Shown one piece after another: positions 61,751 through 64,000 of a DNA stretch of 64,000 nt (position 1 is the stretch's first letter; each line of letters begins with the position of its first letter). The position numbers and the translations under genes are program-made. This stretch comes from Streptomyces kurssanovii. GTDB lineage: Bacteria; Actinomycetota; Actinomycetes; Streptomycetales; Streptomycetaceae. The stretch covers positions 310,001 to 374,000 of the forward strand of contig NZ_BMTN01000004.1 in the NCBI RefSeq assembly GCF_014649695.1, written 5' to 3'. Below the pieces are notes generated by a model. The model was not told the origin of the DNA and searched no databases. It saw only the letters and a program-made list of their open reading frames with translations.

Positions 61751-63109
61751 GTGACCGGGGCAGCAATCGGCCTGGTGGCCGTCGTCGGGCTGGCGCTACT
61801 GCTCAAGTGGCGGCGCCCTGCCTGGTACTGGCTCGCCTTCGGCATCAGCCTCGCGGCGTTGCGGATCTTGGTCCGCTATGGCTCGGTCATGGAAGCGTGC
61901 GGGCTGACCGTTCCGCCGTCGCGCTGGCGGCTCGCCCTCGCGAGGATGGCCGGCCGTCTGGCTCCCGAGTCGCGTGCGCCGCGCATTCTGCGGCTGCGCC
62001 CGACCCGCACCGGCCTCGTCTTACGTCTGGGGTTGCGGCCTGGTCAGGACGCCTTCGATGTGGCCGCTGCATGTGACCGGCTGCGGCACTCGTTCGCCAT
62101 GTACGGCGTCACCTCGCGTGAAGTCCGCTCCGGTGTGGTCGAGCTGCGGATGACCGGCTACGACGTTCTCGCCCGGGTCCAGATGCCCGCCAAGGTCGAG
62201 CGTGAGTCGATGCGGGTCCCCGTCGCCCTGCGCGAGGACGGAGCCGTCCACTACCGCGACTACCGCACCACCCCGCACGCCCTCACGGTTGGGGCCACGA
62301 AGTCCGGCAAGTCCGTCTATCAGCGCAACCTGGTCGCCGAACTCGCGCCGCAGGATGTGGCGTTGGTGGGGATCGACTGCAAGCAAGGGGTGGAGCTGTT
62401 CCCACTGGCCCGCCGGTTCTCCGCGCTGGCTGACAACCCGGACGCCGCCGCTGACCTCCTCGACGCGCTCGTGACGCACATGGAGGGCGTCTACCAACTG
62501 ATCCGCGCCGACCAGCGCATCACCGCCGACATCCCCGACGCGGAGATCGCCGCCGACATCTGGGACCTCCCAGCTCATCTGCGGCCCGTCCCGATCGTGG
62601 TCCTCGTGGACGAGGTCGCCGAACTCGCACTGTCGCCCACCAAGGCGGACGAACCGCGTCGGGACCGCATCATCACCGCGCTCGTGCGCCTCGCCCAGCT
62701 CGGCCGCGCTGCCGGCATCTATCTGGAGATCTGCGGGCAGCGCTTCGGCTCCGAACTCGGCAAGGGCATCACCATGCTCCGCGCCCAGCTCACCGCCCGC
62801 ACCGCCCACCGCGTCAACGACGAAACGTCCGCGAACATGGCCTTCGGTGACATCGCCCCCGACGCCGTCCTGGCCGCCATCTCCCTCCCGACCGACACCC
62901 CCGGCCTCGCCGTCTCCGGCGACTCGACCGGCGGATGGGCCCGCGTCCGCACCCCGCACACCTCGATGCGCCAGGCCGTCAACGCCTGCAATCGGCACGC
63001 GCACCGCACCCCCGAGCTGCCCGGCTTCGCCGCCTTCCGGCCCGAACTGCCGGCCACGGTGTCGCTCGTCAAGATCCCGGCACCGGCCGAGACACCCGCC
63101 TCCGCCTGA
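61751..63109 (+). CDS. traSA: TraSA-type FtsK/SpoIIIE DNA translocase
   Basis: A 452-residue protein. One or two transmembrane segments lie at the N-terminus (ALLLKWRRPAWYWLAFGISL). The motor has Walker A GATKSGKS at 181-188 and Walker B near 282 (PIVVLVDEVAEL). TraSA/TraB proteins pump double-stranded plasmid or AICE DNA between mycelial cells. The GTG start at 61751 follows the upstream gene by 2 bp. A TTA codon at 62021 makes it a candidate for bldA-dependent translation, linking transfer to development. Confidence 0.9.
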   Translation: MTGAAIGLVAVVGLALLLKWRRPAWYWLAFGISLAALRILVRYGSVMEACGLTVPPSRWRLALARMAGRLAPESRAPRILRLRPTRTGLVLRLGLRPGQDAFDVAAACDRLRHSFAMYGVTSREVRSGVVELRMTGYDVLARVQMPAKVERESMRVPVALREDGAVHYRDYRTTPHALTVGATKSGKSVYQRNLVAELAPQDVALVGIDCKQGVELFPLARRFSALADNPDAAADLLDALVTHMEGVYQLIRADQRITADIPDAEIAADIWDLPAHLRPVPIVVLVDEVAELALSPTKADEPRRDRIITALVRLAQLGRAAGIYLEICGQRFGSELGKGITMLRAQLTARTAHRVNDETSANMAFGDIAPDAVLAAISLPTDTPGLAVSGDSTGGWARVRTPHTSMRQAVNACNRHAHRTPELPGFAAFRPELPATVSLVKIPAPAETPASA

Positions 63110-63198
63110 GTCCCACCCTGCACCCGGTCGGCGCGACCGCCTTGCGCCAGCTTCCTACCCCCGCCATGCCCAGAACGCCTTGCAAAGGAGGTGATGAC

Positions 63199-63864
63199 AT
63201 GACCCGCTCGCTGCGCGTCGACGCCGTTCTGGTGCAAGCCGTGATCGCTGGGGCCCTGTCCTTCGCCCATCTGCACGACCTGGCCGCTGCTGCCGGGCAG
63301 ACCGGATGGAAGGCGTGGGCTTACCCGGTCTCGGTCGACCTGCTCCTGGTCGCCGCCTGGCGTCGGCTGCGCAACGACGGACCGTCCCGGCTGGCCTGGT
63401 GCTGGTTCCTGATCGCGCTGGTCGCATCCCTCGGCGCGAACGTCGCCACCGCCGGATTCCTCGACCTCGAGCATCCGCCCGCCTGGCTGCGCTTCGGCAT
63501 CGCCGGATGGCCCGCCCTCGCCTTCCTCGGCGGCACACTCCTCGCCCACTCACCCGCCGCCACCGACCGGGAGCACGCCACCGGACGGGAGCCGGAGCCA
63601 ATCGAGGTTGTGCCGGCCGAACCCGAGTCTGCGCCCGAGCCGGTCCCGGCCGCCGAGCCTGAGCCTGCCCCGGCCCTGCCCGCAGCGTCCGAGCCTGCTC
63701 CCGTTTCGGGTCCGTCGGTCCCGGCCGCGCTGGTGGATCACGCCCGCAAGGTCGCCGATGCCCACCAGGCCCGTACCGGCTCGCCGATCGACATCGACAC
63801 CTTGCGCGCCCGACTCGGCGTCCCGGCCCCGATGGCCGACGCCATCGCCGCCCAACTCACCTGA
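63199..63864 (+). CDS. DUF2637-domain membrane protein, SpdB2-like
   Basis: A 221-residue protein with a perfect AGGAGGTG ribosome site before ATG 63199. The first 120 residues hold about four hydrophobic segments with GWKAWAYPVSVDLLLVAAWR, typical of DUF2637, found in AICE and plasmid spread (Spd) proteins. A Glu/Pro/Ala-rich linker and a small C-terminal helical domain follow (VDHARKVADAHQARTG). Spd proteins promote movement of transferred DNA along the mycelium. Confidence 0.82.
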   Translation: MTRSLRVDAVLVQAVIAGALSFAHLHDLAAAAGQTGWKAWAYPVSVDLLLVAAWRRLRNDGPSRLAWCWFLIALVASLGANVATAGFLDLEHPPAWLRFGIAGWPALAFLGGTLLAHSPAATDREHATGREPEPIEVVPAEPESAPEPVPAAEPEPAPALPAASEPAPVSGPSVPAALVDHARKVADAHQARTGSPIDIDTLRARLGVPAPMADAIAAQLT

Positions 63865-63881
63865 CCAGAAAGGACACCGTG

Positions 63882-64000
63882 ATGCCCGCCCGCGACCACT
63901 TCCACTCCGTCATGCGGATCGGCCCCGTACAGATCGGCACCCACCGCGACCGGCACGGCCGCACCAAGCACGCCGCCGTCTGCACCACCGACCGCTGCGG
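63882..64000 (+). CDS. Mobile element transfer protein (start only)
   Basis: The first 39 codons (MPARDHFHSVMRIGPVQIGT, then HRDRHGRTKHAAVCTTDRCG) match the short AICE 'mobile element transfer protein' family that follows SpdB2 in pSAM2-like elements. A GTG at 63879 is an alternative start. The gene is cut by the window edge. Confidence 0.75.
   Translation, partial: MPARDHFHSVMRIGPVQIGTHRDRHGRTKHAAVCTTDRC

Noticed and set aside
1-64000. CRISPR arrays, riboswitches, rRNA genes or a polyketide/NRPS cluster
   Set aside because: I saw no regularly spaced repeats, no recognisable riboswitch cores, no rRNA and no modular synthase motifs.

Overview
The window is high-GC actinobacterial DNA. Codon use, GTG/TTG starts with GGAGG-type ribosome sites, WhiJ/AbaA-style XRE plus DUF397 genes, VanZ, FO synthase and a pSAM2-like integrative element all point to Streptomyces or a very close relative. 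No sequence search was possible; products are assigned from motifs and recalled family features.

Positions 1-44.8 kb look like chromosomal sequence. The left part (1.3-8.0 kb) is an oxidoreductase cluster: two luciferase-like monooxygenase-type proteins, an SDR, an N-acyl-D-amino-acid deacylase-type amidohydrolase and an aldehyde dehydrogenase. An APC permease follows. The same 15-bp palindrome (CTGACG-N3-CGTCAG) sits before both LLM genes and again 26 kb away, between a second SDR and an EthD-like gene, which suggests one dispersed regulon. FO synthase (fbiC, 22.5 kb) makes the F420 precursor that LLM proteins often use. Other chromosomal genes are a PHP-type metallohydrolase, a VapBC pair, a TetR with its membrane target, a two-component system next to VanZ, an ADP-ribosylglycohydrolase-like protein with altered metal motifs, a sodium:solute symporter, an XRE/DUF397 pair, GPP34, a D-Ala-D-Ala carboxypeptidase with a very long disordered N-terminus, and two divergent secreted FG-GAP proteins. 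A decayed IS701-family transposase at 16.6-17.15 kb cuts off the 3' end of an S1-domain gene.

From 44.8 kb to the right edge the DNA is accessory. Three good copies and one degenerate copy of the 3' end of one tRNA gene (tRNA-Arg(CCU)-like, minus strand) lie at 44.82, 46.50, 51.01 and about 54.05 kb. This is the pattern left by successive insertions at one tRNA. No complete tRNA is in the window; geometry puts it to the right. The intervals hold an orphan gene and an integrase remnant (44.8-46.5 kb); a DNA methylase with a fused target-recognition region, translationally coupled to a small membrane protein, plus a toxin-antitoxin pair (46.5-51.0 kb); a membrane-anchored protein and an endonuclease VII-like protein with four N-terminal zinc-finger repeats (51.0-54.05 kb); then a cysteine-rich protein overlapping a VapBC pair, an Mrr-like restriction enzyme, and the start of an AICE (Nudix, XRE-TPR, GntR/KorSA-like regulator, TraSA translocase, SpdB2-like protein, mobile element transfer protein). 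The AICE runs off the right edge; replication, excision and integrase genes are expected beyond it.

The best candidates for something undescribed are the methylase/membrane-protein pair, the cysteine-rich protein fused into a VapBC operon, the zinc-finger/endonuclease VII protein, and a 150-bp foldback structure at 58.5 kb. All four are in the tRNA-associated accessory block.
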